Made by a program: the position numbers and the translations under genes
In this document: one piece after another, positions 1-7,269 of the stretch
How the letters are laid out: each line of letters starts with the position of its first letter
Numbering within the stretch: position 1 is the stretch's first letter
The notes under the pieces: generated by a model
Told to the model about the DNA's origin: nothing
What the model saw: the letters and a program-made list of their open reading frames with translations, nothing else
The model's database searches: none
Assembly (NCBI GenBank): GCA_030630015.1
Contig: DAOVNV010000060.1
Location: 1 to 11,476, forward strand
Direction of reading: 5' to 3'
From: Desulfuromonadales bacterium
GTDB taxonomy: Bacteria > Desulfobacterota > Desulfuromonadia > Desulfuromonadales > BM103
DNA length: 11,476 bases

Positions 1-471
1 ACCGATCAGCACTCGCAGGTTCAGCTCTATATGGAAGGGCCGTTTGATAAACTCGTCACGTCTCTGGCGGTTGATCAATTCGAACATGACTTGACCATGT
101 CCGCCTGCACGAGTGCTCCCCGCATGGATTACCTTAAGGGCAGAACGATGGCAGAGCTGATCAGGGCGGAGCGCCTGGCGACATCGGCCGCCCTGGCAAG
201 GAATGGCCGCCCGAACTGTACTTTGACAATCCCAGCGGTTTCTGCAGAATCTGTCGGTGCTCTGCTATATGTCCTACAGGTGCAGACCCTTTTTGCCGGC
301 GATCTGTTCGGGGTGAACCCGCTTGACCAGCCAGGAGTCGAGGAAGGCAAGGCTTTTACTTACGCTCTGATGGGCCGTAGCGGTTATGGAGAGAAAAAAC
401 GTGAGTACGAAGACTTGCAGTCCCGTGTGAAGCGGCACGTTCTGGCCGTGAAGAGGGATGCTGACAGGTGA
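1..471 (+). CDS. pgi: Glucose-6-phosphate isomerase, C-terminal part (5' end outside window)
   Basis: This is the last 156 codons of phosphoglucose isomerase, a cytoplasmic enzyme that interconverts glucose-6-phosphate and fructose-6-phosphate in glycolysis and gluconeogenesis. The frame is open from base 1. The first residues read TDQHSQVQLYMEGP, the family segment that contains the ring-opening histidine (codon at 10-12). Further on, FGVNPLDQPGVEEGK is the second PGI signature, whose final lysine (349-351) is the active-site lysine of the family. TYALMGR follows, as is usual in bacterial homologues, and the protein ends in a basic helix, VKRHVLAVKRDADR. The stop is TGA at 469-471. No clear terminator follows in the 110-bp gap. 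The call is secure because both signature blocks are present and in order. The N-terminal sugar-phosphate-binding region lies upstream of the window. Confidence 0.95.
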   Translation, partial: TDQHSQVQLYMEGPFDKLVTSLAVDQFEHDLTMSACTSAPRMDYLKGRTMAELIRAERLATSAALARNGRPNCTLTIPAVSAESVGALLYVLQVQTLFAGDLFGVNPLDQPGVEEGKAFTYALMGRSGYGEKKREYEDLQSRVKRHVLAVKRDADR

Positions 472-511
472 AATTCGGTGAACAATTAAAGGGTTCGGTC
501 GCGTTCGAAGC

Positions 512-540
512 TTGACATGTTTTGGCTCAATCGTTTAAAT
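512..540 (+). promoter_or_regulatory. Candidate sigma70-type promoter for the TPR/ATPase unit
   Basis: TTGACA at 512-517 is a perfect -35 match. It is separated by 17 nt from TTAAAT at 535-540, which matches the -10 consensus at four of six positions. Transcription would start near 547, leaving a leader of about 35 nt before the TTG at 582. It lies in the only gap between pgi and the TPR gene. Predicted from sequence alone. Confidence 0.6.
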
Positions 541-569
541 TTAGCTGATATATTTTGTCACAATTAATC

Positions 570-584
570 AGGGGGTTTTCCTTG
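570..584 (+). promoter_or_regulatory. Ribosome binding site that fixes a TTG start
   Basis: AGGGGG at 570-575 lies 6 nt before TTG at 582-584, a good Shine-Dalgarno distance. The longer in-frame alternative, TTG at 555, has only AT-rich sequence upstream. It would also lie about 8 nt from the predicted transcription start, so 582 is preferred. Confidence 0.7.
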
Positions 585-3185
585 GCAAGTAAAGAAAAAC
601 TTATTGCTGCGGCACAAAAATTTCTGGCCAAGGGACAACTGCCTAAAGCCATCAGCGAATATCAGAAGCTGGTGAAATCTTTCCCCAAAGATGTGCGCAA
701 TCGCCAGAAACTAGCCGAACTGCTCAGCCGCGCCAACCGAACCGAGGACGCTCTCTCCGAATATGAATATGTTGCCAATAACTATTCGGAAACCGGCTTC
801 TATCTTAAGGCAATTGCTGTCTACAAGCAGATGCAAAAGATCGACCCTTCCCGTGTTGATTTTTACAGCAAACTGGCTGAACTGAACGAAAAACAGGGAC
901 TGGTCGGCAACGCGCTTTCCGAATACCGTAATCTGGTTGCTTTCTACGAACAGAACGACTTGGTTGAAGAGACCGTTTCCATTTTGGAAAAAATGCTTGA
1001 GCTGGACCCGGACAACCTGAATGTTCGAGCCAAGATTACGGAATCCCTTTACGCCTCCAATCGTAATGAAGAAGCCTTCGATCATCTGCAGAACCTGATT
1101 GCCGACCTGGACAAGAAGCAGGAATTTTCGAAAATCATAAAACTGTATGAGCGACTGCAGCAATATTGCTCCGATGACGTTGAAGCCAGGCTGCCGCTTG
1201 CCAAGGCCTTGCTGGCGAACGGGCAAGCTGAAAAAGCGGTTCAATTGCTCAAGAAATTATTGAAAGACTCACCGGAAAGCCCGCAGATTCTGGGTGTTCT
1301 GGCCGATGGTTATACAAGTGTTGGTGATACTGACAATGCAAGACTGACCTACAAACATATTCTGAAATTCGCCCCAGAAGACCTTGATATTCGTGAAAAA
1401 CTGGTGCGTGCTTGTCTGGTTGGGGGAGATGCAGAACGAGCCCTGGAAGATCTGGAAACCTGGAAAGACGATTTCTTCCAAGCAGAGCGTTTGCCTGTAT
1501 TGAAGGAGTTGTATGAGCTTATTCAAACAGACCTTCCTGACGAATCGCGCGTTGTTGCGACATTATCTTCAATTTATGAACTGACTGGGGAAAAGGAAAA
1601 AATAGCGCTTCCCCCCAGAGAGGACGAGACCCTTGCCGATGATATAGAACAAACGGTCAGTTCCGTACTTGTTGACGAGGCGATGGCTGATGTCGAGTCC
1701 CTGGATCTTGTTGGTGAGGAGGTTGAGCCTCACGGGGAGGTTCCCCCCTCAGATAGTGATCTGAAAGGTCGTTCTGCTGCGCCCTCGCGCGGGGCTGATC
1801 TCGAACTTGAACTGGATCTTGATCTTGATCTCGAACAGGGGCCTGTTCAGGCAGCATCCGAAAGTAAAAACGAGGATGAGCCTGAATCAATCTCCACAGA
1901 AGAAACTTGCGAGACAACAACAGTAGACGAAACTGTTCAAGAAGCCTTATCGGAGGATGTCGAGGTTGAACTTGATCTGGATCTCGAGGGGCTTGAGGAT
2001 CTCGATCTTGCAGGACTTGATGAAGCGGAAGCACACCCCGAAGATTCTGCCGAGGAGGACAAGGCAGAGTCAGTCGCGGAAGAGGAGTTTGCTACGGATG
2101 ATTTCATCTTTGATGAGATTGGAGATGAAGAAGCTGACTCAACCATTTCAGAAGAGCTGGAAGATGAAGGAATTGCCGATGCAGGCGAGTTTGAAGTACT
2201 CGAAGAGCTCGAGGAAGTAGACGAACTCGAAGAGCTTGAAGAGCTTGAAGAACTCGAGGAAGTAGATGAACTCGAAGAGCTCGAAGAACTCGAGGAAGTA
2301 GACGAGCTTGAAGAAATAGAAGAACTTGATGATTTTGAAGATTTTGGGGAAGCCGAACAACCCGTAGGCATTGGTGAGGATGACGCCCCGACTGTTGTGC
2401 ATGCCCGAGAATTAGTCGAGGATGCTGAAGAGACAGCCCTTGCGAATCTTCATACAGAGTTGGAGGATGCAGAGTTTTATCTGCAGCAGGGCTTGTTTGA
2501 CGATGCCGAAAGGGTTGTATTCGCCATGGTGGATGCCCACGGTGAACTTCCTGAGTTGGTTGACATGCTGACCAAGATTCAAAAAGAACGGCACGTCACA
2601 TCGGATGAAGATGAAGCGGTTGACTTCTCAGATATTATTTCGGAACTCAATAATGACGAACTGCTTGGGGCGGCCGATTTTCTCGGTGATGACAGCCTGT
2701 CCCCGACCCTTGGTGATGAGCTTACTCAGGAGCTGGCAACAGAACTGGATTCTGAGGACACTGAGTCTCATTACAACCTGGGCATCGCCTACAAAGAGAT
2801 GGGCCTCTATGACGATGCAATCGCTGAATTTGATAAGGCGTTCAAAGATCCCGTACGGCAGTTAGACTGCCTGACCCTTAAAGGGCAATGTGCCTTGGAA
2901 ATGGGAGAGTTTGAGCTGGCCGAGAGTACCTTGAAACAAGGCCTTGGAATCGACGATCTCAGTGAAGAAGGACGAGTGCCCCTGCATTACGAACTTGGTC
3001 TTTTCTACCAGGCCGCCGGACGTCCGCTCGAAGCCCTGGAAAGCTTTCAGCTCGTTGCCGATCACGATCTGTTTTTCCGCGATGTCGGGGAAATGGTCAA
3101 GAGCCTGCGCAAGGAGTTAAGCTTGGATGACGAGCAGGATGATGGTGGTGCGCAGGGGAGTCGCGACCGGATTTCTTACGTTTGA
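582..3185 (+). CDS. Large TPR protein with a long acidic Glu/Leu-Asp repeat domain
   Basis: A protein of 867 residues starting at TTG (MASKEKLIAAAQKF). Residues 1 to about 330 form a run of tetratricopeptide repeats, for example around KAISEYQKL, DALSEYEY, KAIAVYKQMQ and KAVQLLKKLL. Residues of roughly 340-615 are very acidic and low in complexity, with LDLDLDL-type blocks and a Leu-Glu-Glu repeat (about 540-588). A second helical and TPR region follows (DAEFYLQQGLFDDAERVV, then SHYNLGIAYKEMGLYDDA from about residue 729). No signal peptide or membrane segment is visible, so it is probably a cytoplasmic scaffold. The layout recalls TPR proteins of Geobacter-type bacteria and, loosely, the acidic C-terminal part of FimV. 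The ATPase gene begins 15 nt after the stop, so the two are almost certainly co-transcribed. An assembly role in pili or secretion is inferred from that neighbour and is not shown by the sequence. Confidence 0.85.
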   Translation: MASKEKLIAAAQKFLAKGQLPKAISEYQKLVKSFPKDVRNRQKLAELLSRANRTEDALSEYEYVANNYSETGFYLKAIAVYKQMQKIDPSRVDFYSKLAELNEKQGLVGNALSEYRNLVAFYEQNDLVEETVSILEKMLELDPDNLNVRAKITESLYASNRNEEAFDHLQNLIADLDKKQEFSKIIKLYERLQQYCSDDVEARLPLAKALLANGQAEKAVQLLKKLLKDSPESPQILGVLADGYTSVGDTDNARLTYKHILKFAPEDLDIREKLVRACLVGGDAERALEDLETWKDDFFQAERLPVLKELYELIQTDLPDESRVVATLSSIYELTGEKEKIALPPREDETLADDIEQTVSSVLVDEAMADVESLDLVGEEVEPHGEVPPSDSDLKGRSAAPSRGADLELELDLDLDLEQGPVQAASESKNEDEPESISTEETCETTTVDETVQEALSEDVEVELDLDLEGLEDLDLAGLDEAEAHPEDSAEEDKAESVAEEEFATDDFIFDEIGDEEADSTISEELEDEGIADAGEFEVLEELEEVDELEELEELEELEEVDELEELEELEEVDELEEIEELDDFEDFGEAEQPVGIGEDDAPTVVHARELVEDAEETALANLHTELEDAEFYLQQGLFDDAERVVFAMVDAHGELPELVDMLTKIQKERHVTSDEDEAVDFSDIISELNNDELLGAADFLGDDSLSPTLGDELTQELATELDSEDTESHYNLGIAYKEMGLYDDAIAEFDKAFKDPVRQLDCLTLKGQCALEMGEFELAESTLKQGLGIDDLSEEGRVPLHYELGLFYQAAGRPLEALESFQLVADHDLFFRDVGEMVKSLRKELSLDDEQDDGGAQGSRDRISYV
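2199..2345 (+). repeat. In-frame tandem repeat encoding Leu-Glu-Glu/Val-Asp units
   Basis: Units end in the near-identical string CTCGAGGAAGTAGAY and recur with lengths of 24 nt (2199-2222), 45 nt (2223-2267) and 36 nt (2268-2303). A decayed unit follows to about 2345. All lengths are multiples of the basic 9-nt step, so the frame is kept. Smaller kin of the acidic block are the Asp-Leu runs near 1798-1836 and 1960-2017. The unequal unit lengths suggest expansion by slippage or unequal recombination. The array should form a charged, helical or disordered spacer. Confidence 0.85.
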
Positions 3186-3200
3186 TGAGGGCAGGGGACG

Positions 3201-4103
3201 ATGAGCTATATTGAACATTACGGACTGGAAAGGGAACCCTTCTCCAACGCTCCCGATGCCCGGTTTTATTTCAATAGTGAGCAGCACGAGCAGGCTCTGC
3301 TCCGATTGATGTATGCGGTTGATTCCAATAAAGGTTTTGCCGTACTCGTCGGCGGGGTCGGTACTGGAAAAACCACCCTGGCACGTCGCATGCTCGATAA
3401 CTTGCCGGAAGATAGTTACGAATCTTCCCTGCTGGTTATGGTGCATTCCGGAATTACTCCTGAGTGGATCGTGACCCGCATTGCTCTGCAGCTAGGTGTT
3501 CAGGATCCCTCCAGCGATTGCCTCAAACTCCTCAAGCAGCTTTACACTAGACTCCTGGAACTCGAATCTGAGGGCCGGCGTGCAGTCGTTCTGATCGATG
3601 AAGCACAAATGCTTCACAGCCGGGAGTTGATGGAGGAGTTTCGTGGATTACTCAACCTGGAGATTCCCGGCAAGAAACTGCTCAACATTGTCTTTTTCGG
3701 GTTGCCCGAGGTCGAAGACTGTCTTGCCTTGGATGAACCCCTTGCGCAACGCGTTGCCGTTAAATTTCATCTCAAGTCATTCACTGTTGAGACCACACTG
3801 TCTTATATCAAACATCGCCTTCAGATCGCCGGTGCAAGGCGGATGCTGTTCAGCTCGGAGGCCGTACAGCTGATCTATCGCTATGCTGGGGGGGTCCCCC
3901 GCCTCATCAATACGATTTGCGACAATTGCCTATTAGAAGCATATTTAAGAAAAAAGAAGGACGTTAATGCCAACATCATCCACAGTGTCGCTGGTGATCT
4001 TGGTCTTCTGCAACAGCCCCTTGTAGAAAAGCCGCATATTCAGGAAAGAGATGATTTGGACGAGATAGAAAATATGCTGGATCAGTTGGAACAAAAAGCC
4101 TGA
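3201..4103 (+). CDS. GspA/ExeA/MshM-like AAA ATPase
   Basis: A 300-residue P-loop ATPase of the ExeA/GspA/MshM group. The start MSYIEHYGLEREPFSNAPD is the family's hallmark opening. Walker A is GGVGTGKTT at residues 51-59. Walker B is VVLIDEAQML, with the Asp-Glu pair at 133-134. LNIVFFGLPE follows as the sensor-like strand, and GGVPRLINTICD near residue 229 is the sensor-2/lid motif. The full-length ExeA of Aeromonas adds a membrane segment and a peptidoglycan-binding domain. Both are missing here, so the protein resembles the short MshM form and is probably soluble or peripheral. These ATPases help multimeric pilus or secretin machines cross or assemble in the envelope. It starts 15 nt after the TPR gene, with AGGGG close upstream (3193-3197). 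The family is clear; the machine it serves is not visible in this window. Confidence 0.88.
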   Translation: MSYIEHYGLEREPFSNAPDARFYFNSEQHEQALLRLMYAVDSNKGFAVLVGGVGTGKTTLARRMLDNLPEDSYESSLLVMVHSGITPEWIVTRIALQLGVQDPSSDCLKLLKQLYTRLLELESEGRRAVVLIDEAQMLHSRELMEEFRGLLNLEIPGKKLLNIVFFGLPEVEDCLALDEPLAQRVAVKFHLKSFTVETTLSYIKHRLQIAGARRMLFSSEAVQLIYRYAGGVPRLINTICDNCLLEAYLRKKKDVNANIIHSVAGDLGLLQQPLVEKPHIQERDDLDEIENMLDQLEQKA

Positions 4104-4125
4104 TGTTTACGCTGAATGTGTTAAG

Positions 4126-4181
4126 CGCAAGGGTTAAAAACTTTGCGTCTTTCTTGGGTTTCCTTTGCGTCTTTGCGTTAA
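4126..4181 (+). repeat. Degenerate CTTTGCGT intergenic repeat with a small hairpin
   Basis: CTTTGCGT occurs at 4141-4148, 4163-4170 and 4171-4178, the last running on as TTAA. On the other strand this reads TTAACGCAAAGACGCAAAGG, which I recall as a widespread dispersed bacterial repeat; its spurious translation contains NAKTQR-like peptides. CGCAAGG (4126-4132) can pair with CTTTGCG (4141-4147) around an 8-nt A-rich loop, followed by pyrimidine-rich sequence. It could therefore act as a weak terminator between the ATPase gene and mutL. It fills most of the 105-bp gap. Confidence 0.6.
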
Positions 4182-4208
4182 TCCTTTGTCTCCCCAAATC
4201 GAGAAAAT

Positions 4209-6011
4209 ATGAGCCCACAGATTAAAATACTGCCCGAATCACTCGCGAACCAGATTGCCGCTGGTGAGGTTGTGGAACGCCCCGCTTCGGTTGTTAAGGA
4301 ATTGATGGAGAACTCCATCGATGCTGGTGCCAGCGAAATTTTTATTGATGTGGAAAATGGCGGGAAAAGGATGATTCGGGTCACGGATAATGGTTCCGGC
4401 ATGAACCGGGATGATGCTTTTTTGTGCCTGGAGCGGCATGCAACCAGCAAAATTGGTAACGAAGAGGATTTATTCGCTCTGCATACGATGGGCTTTCGCG
4501 GCGAAGCGTTGCCTGCCATCGCATCTGTCAGCCGTTTTCGACTGCAAACCCGGGTTGCAGAGGAGGAGTCCGGCTGGCAGATTTATGCCGAGGGCGGGGT
4601 TGTCAGGCAGGCGGAAGCTGTTGGTGCGCCCTCGGGAACCGTCATTGAGATCCGCAACCTTTTCTTTAATACCCCGGCACGCAGAAAGTTTCTGCGCAGG
4701 GATGAAACTGAATTCGGACATATTGCCGATATTGTCAATCGTCTGGCGATGGCCAGGCCTGAGATCCATGTCAGGTTAAGTCATGGCGGGCGTGTTCATC
4801 TCGAGGCCTTTCGGCATCAGCGCCTGGAAGAGCGCGTCGCAGCCTTGATGAGCAGGACTATGGTGGCTGACATGCTGCCGTTCGAAGTAGACTCCGGCGA
4901 GGGAGAAATGCTTGTCGGCCTATTGGGCCGACCTGCTTTGAGTCGTTCCAATGCCAGCTATATCTACACCTACGTGAATGGTCGGTTTGTACGCGATCGT
5001 GTTATCCAGCACGCAGTTCTGGAAGCCTATAGAACCTTGCTTGAACGCCGGCGCTACCCGGTTGTTGTGCTGTTTCTGGATATTCATCCCGAACTTGTGG
5101 ATGTCAATGTTCACCCGACCAAGCACGAGGTGCGTTTTCGCAATCAGGGCCGGGTGCATGATTTTATCCAGAATGGTATACGTGAATCTTTACAGACTCA
5201 GGTGTTGGATTCGGCCGTCGCAGTACATGCGCCTGATGCCGTCAGGCAGGAGGTTCCTCAACAACAGATTCTCCGTGATGGCGATTCCAGTGTTGAAACA
5301 GCCAGTCTGCGTGGGGTTCAGGAAGCCTTAAGCCAGTACCGGCAGAAGCCGACCATTTCCTACGCTCCCTCGTCAAAGGGTGAGGCAATGCAATGGCGGC
5401 CTGTTCATGTTGAACCTCAACATCTGTCTGTCCCCGACAGTTGGAGACTGATCGGACAATATCTCAACAGTTACCTGATCTGTCAGGCTGGCGAAGACCT
5501 GGTTGTGGTTGACCAACATGCGGCGCATGAGAGGATCGGTTTTGAGAAATTAAAGACTCAGTTCAACCGCTCAGGGATTGAGCAGCAGGATCTGCTCATG
5601 CCCCTGGTGATCGAACTTGACCATCGTGAAGCAGTATCTTTCAGCGAACATATGGATGAACTGGCGCGTCTCGGTTTTACCATCGAGGCGTTTGGCGGAC
5701 GAACCGTCGCTGTCAAGTCGGTTCCTCAGCTGCTGGTCGATACGGATATCGAGCGTCTGTTGCGGAATGTAGCCGCTGAACTTGCCGAGACAGGTCGTGC
5801 CAGCGGTGTCGGTGAGGCCTTCGATCAGGTCCTCACACTCATGGCCTGCCACGGAATGGTGCGAGCCAATCAGCCTTTGACCCGTGTCGAAATGGAGGCG
5901 CTGCTGGCTGAGATGGCACAGATCGATTTTGGCAGCCATTGTCCGCATGGTCGACCTGTTGTTTGGAAGATGGGTAGGAGTGAGGTCGAACGCCACTTCC
6001 ACAGGCGCTGA
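4209..6011 (+). CDS. mutL: DNA mismatch repair protein MutL (endonuclease type)
   Basis: MutL couples mismatch recognition by MutS to strand incision and removal. The 600-residue length is usual. The N-terminal GHKL ATPase carries ANQIAAGEVVERPASVVKEL with the catalytic Glu at residue 31, Asn35, DNGSGM (60-65), RHATSKI (76-82) and TMGFRGEAL (93-101). The ATP-contacting lysine sits in NVHPTKHEVRF (Lys305). A variable linker of about 85 residues joins the C-terminal dimerisation domain. That domain contains DQHAAHERIGFE (435-446), an exact DQHA(X)2E(X)4E metal-binding endonuclease motif. It also has ACHGMVRAN (546 on) and CPHGRP (578-583), so the protein should nick DNA itself and not rely on MutH. 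The start ATG has only a weak GAGA-type ribosome site, and no other in-frame start fits the conserved N-terminus. miaA begins 14 nt after the stop. Confidence 0.97.
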   Translation: MSPQIKILPESLANQIAAGEVVERPASVVKELMENSIDAGASEIFIDVENGGKRMIRVTDNGSGMNRDDAFLCLERHATSKIGNEEDLFALHTMGFRGEALPAIASVSRFRLQTRVAEEESGWQIYAEGGVVRQAEAVGAPSGTVIEIRNLFFNTPARRKFLRRDETEFGHIADIVNRLAMARPEIHVRLSHGGRVHLEAFRHQRLEERVAALMSRTMVADMLPFEVDSGEGEMLVGLLGRPALSRSNASYIYTYVNGRFVRDRVIQHAVLEAYRTLLERRRYPVVVLFLDIHPELVDVNVHPTKHEVRFRNQGRVHDFIQNGIRESLQTQVLDSAVAVHAPDAVRQEVPQQQILRDGDSSVETASLRGVQEALSQYRQKPTISYAPSSKGEAMQWRPVHVEPQHLSVPDSWRLIGQYLNSYLICQAGEDLVVVDQHAAHERIGFEKLKTQFNRSGIEQQDLLMPLVIELDHREAVSFSEHMDELARLGFTIEAFGGRTVAVKSVPQLLVDTDIERLLRNVAAELAETGRASGVGEAFDQVLTLMACHGMVRANQPLTRVEMEALLAEMAQIDFGSHCPHGRPVVWKMGRSEVERHFHRR

Positions 6012-6025
6012 AGTCCGGACCAGCG

Positions 6026-6952
6026 ATGAGCGACAAACCATTCCTCCCCATAATCTGCGGTCCAACGGCCGTTGGTAAAACCGATCTGGCTCTGAAGCTT
6101 GCAGAATATTTCGGGATGGAAATTATCTCTGCCGATTCCCGTCAGGTCTACCGGTTGATGGATATCGGCACCGCCAAGCCGACACAGTTGGAGCAGCAAC
6201 GGGTTCGTCATCATCTTCTGGATGTCGTCTGGCCCGATGAGGACTTCAATGCAGCGCGCTTCACCGAACTGGCGAATGTGGCTGTTTATGAAATTCTCGA
6301 GCGAAAGAAGTTGCCGCTGCTGGTCGGGGGGACCGGCCTTTACATTCGCGCGTTGACAGAAGGTCTGCTGCGTGCGCCGGGAGCTGACCCGGCAGTTCGT
6401 AGACGTTTGAAACAATGGGCTGCTGAGGTGGGACATGAAGCTCTGCACGGGCGGTTGCGGGAAGTTGACCCGGATGCGGCAGAACGGCTCCATCCCAAGG
6501 ACCTGGTTAGAGTTATCAGGGCTCTTGAGGTTTACGAGCAGACAGGTCGTCCGCTGTCTGACTACCAGAGAGAACACCAGTTTGGCGATCGGCCCTACCG
6601 GACGTTAAAAATTGGTCTGAGTGCTGACCGTGATGTATTGTATCGCCGGATCGACCTACGGGCCGAGCGAATGTTCGAGGCAGGTTTGCTGGAAGAGGTC
6701 AAGTCGCTCCTTGTTGCAGGCTATAGTGAGACATTGAAAAGCCTCCAGACGATTGGCTACCGACAGGCCCTGCAGGTGTTGCGTGGGGAGCTTTCGCGGT
6801 CTGATGCGACTTCTGATTTGCAGAGGACAACGCGTCGCTATGCAAAACAGCAGTTGACCTGGCTGCGTCGGGATAAAACGATAAAATGGGTTGATTCCTC
6901 CGCTGACTTTGATACAATCCGAGAATTCATTGAAAATTTCTATGTGAGTTAA
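6026..6952 (+). CDS. miaA: tRNA dimethylallyltransferase MiaA
   Basis: MiaA transfers a dimethylallyl group to N6 of adenine 37 in tRNAs that read UNN codons, the first step towards ms2i6A. It acts in the cytoplasm. The 308-residue protein has the P-loop GPTAVGKT (12-19), the substrate-positioning segment DSRQVYRLMDIGTAKP (from Asp37), GGTGLYIRAL (101-110) and the late signatures KSLQTIGYRQAL and RYAKQQLTWLRR. All are typical of bacterial MiaA, and the length is normal. The start at 6026 gives the standard short N-terminus directly before the P-loop, although no strong ribosome site is visible. It sits 14 nt after mutL and 11 nt before hfq, in the widely conserved mutL-miaA-hfq order. The 3' end also holds a possible hfq promoter. 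Confidence 0.97.
   Translation: MSDKPFLPIICGPTAVGKTDLALKLAEYFGMEIISADSRQVYRLMDIGTAKPTQLEQQRVRHHLLDVVWPDEDFNAARFTELANVAVYEILERKKLPLLVGGTGLYIRALTEGLLRAPGADPAVRRRLKQWAAEVGHEALHGRLREVDPDAAERLHPKDLVRVIRALEVYEQTGRPLSDYQREHQFGDRPYRTLKIGLSADRDVLYRRIDLRAERMFEAGLLEEVKSLLVAGYSETLKSLQTIGYRQALQVLRGELSRSDATSDLQRTTRRYAKQQLTWLRRDKTIKWVDSSADFDTIREFIENFYVS
6891..6918 (+). promoter_or_regulatory. Possible internal promoter for hfq inside miaA
   Basis: TTGATT at 6891-6896 and TACAAT at 6913-6918 are separated by 16 nt. The -10 matches consensus at five of six positions and the -35 at four of six. Transcription from here would give hfq a leader of about 40 nt. In enterobacteria hfq has promoters of its own within this gene cluster, which makes such a site plausible. 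Weak evidence from sequence only. Confidence 0.35.
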
Positions 6953-6963
6953 AAGGAGTGGTT

Positions 6964-7197
6964 ATGCCCAAGTCCCCGTTTAACATTCAGGATCAGTACC
7001 TGAACCAGGCGCGCAAAGAGCGTGTCAGGGTCTCCATCACGCTGATGTCCGGCGAGAAAATGGAAGGCTTTATTAAGTCTTTCGACAGTTTTTGCGTGCT
7101 CGTTGACAGTGGTGGCGACCTTCTGCTTTACAAACATGCCATTTCCACCATTACGTCACTGGACGGCAACTTTCGTCTGCACAGCGGACGCGATTAA
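6964..7197 (+). CDS. hfq: RNA chaperone Hfq
   Basis: Hfq is a hexameric Sm-like ring that pairs small RNAs with mRNAs and shapes mRNA stability. The 77-residue protein reads NIQDQYLNQARKERVRV at the N-terminal helix and rim. Sm1 ends in GFIKSFDSFCVLV, and Sm2 contains YKHAIST (56-62) with the proximal-face Lys57 and His58. Gln9 and Asp10 of the uridine pocket are present, and the rim keeps basic residues (Arg17, Lys18, Arg20). The C-terminal tail after the core is short. The distal-face tyrosine position of E. coli (Tyr25) is Thr26 here, and the Ile30 position is Glu31. The start is ATG 6964, preceded by AGGAG at 6954-6958 with 5-nt spacing; the GTG at 6958 would overlap that site. A strong terminator follows the stop. 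Confidence 0.96.
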   Translation: MPKSPFNIQDQYLNQARKERVRVSITLMSGEKMEGFIKSFDSFCVLVDSGGDLLLYKHAISTITSLDGNFRLHSGRD

Positions 7198-7221
7198 ACG
7201 TTTCTGTTTCATCAGATTTTG

Positions 7222-7267
7222 GGGTCCCTTGCTGGTGTTTTACTCCGGCAAGGGACCCTTGTTTTTT
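7222..7267 (+). terminator. Rho-independent terminator after hfq
   Basis: GGGTCCCTTGC (7222-7232) pairs perfectly with GCAAGGGACCC (7248-7258). Three further inner pairs (one G-U) close a 9-nt loop. TTGTTTTTT follows at 7259-7267. The stem is long and GC-rich, and the T run lies on the plus side only, so it terminates rightward transcription of the mutL-miaA-hfq unit. Confidence 0.92.
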
Positions 7268-7269
7268 CT

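Noticed and set aside
711..1244. Minus-strand open frame of 177 residues
   Set aside because: It lies wholly opposite the TPR region of a well-supported gene and shows no recognisable domain or ribosome site.
1937..2371. Minus-strand open frame of 144 residues, mostly serine
   Set aside because: It is the antisense of the Glu-rich repeat in the TPR gene (GAG/GAA read backwards gives Ser codons in this frame). It has no ribosome site and no family resemblance.
3976..4218. Minus-strand frame with an INAKTQRKPKKDAKF-like peptide
   Set aside because: The peptide is a translation of the CTTTGCGT intergenic repeat, a known kind of spurious database protein, and the frame overlaps two real genes.
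5870..6577. Minus-strand open frame of 235 residues
   Set aside because: It is opposite the mutL end and miaA, both with intact motifs; nothing in the translation resembles a known family.
6958..6963. GTG 6958 as the hfq start
   Set aside because: It overlaps the AGGAG ribosome site (6954-6958) that serves ATG 6964, and the usual Hfq N-terminus fits 6964.
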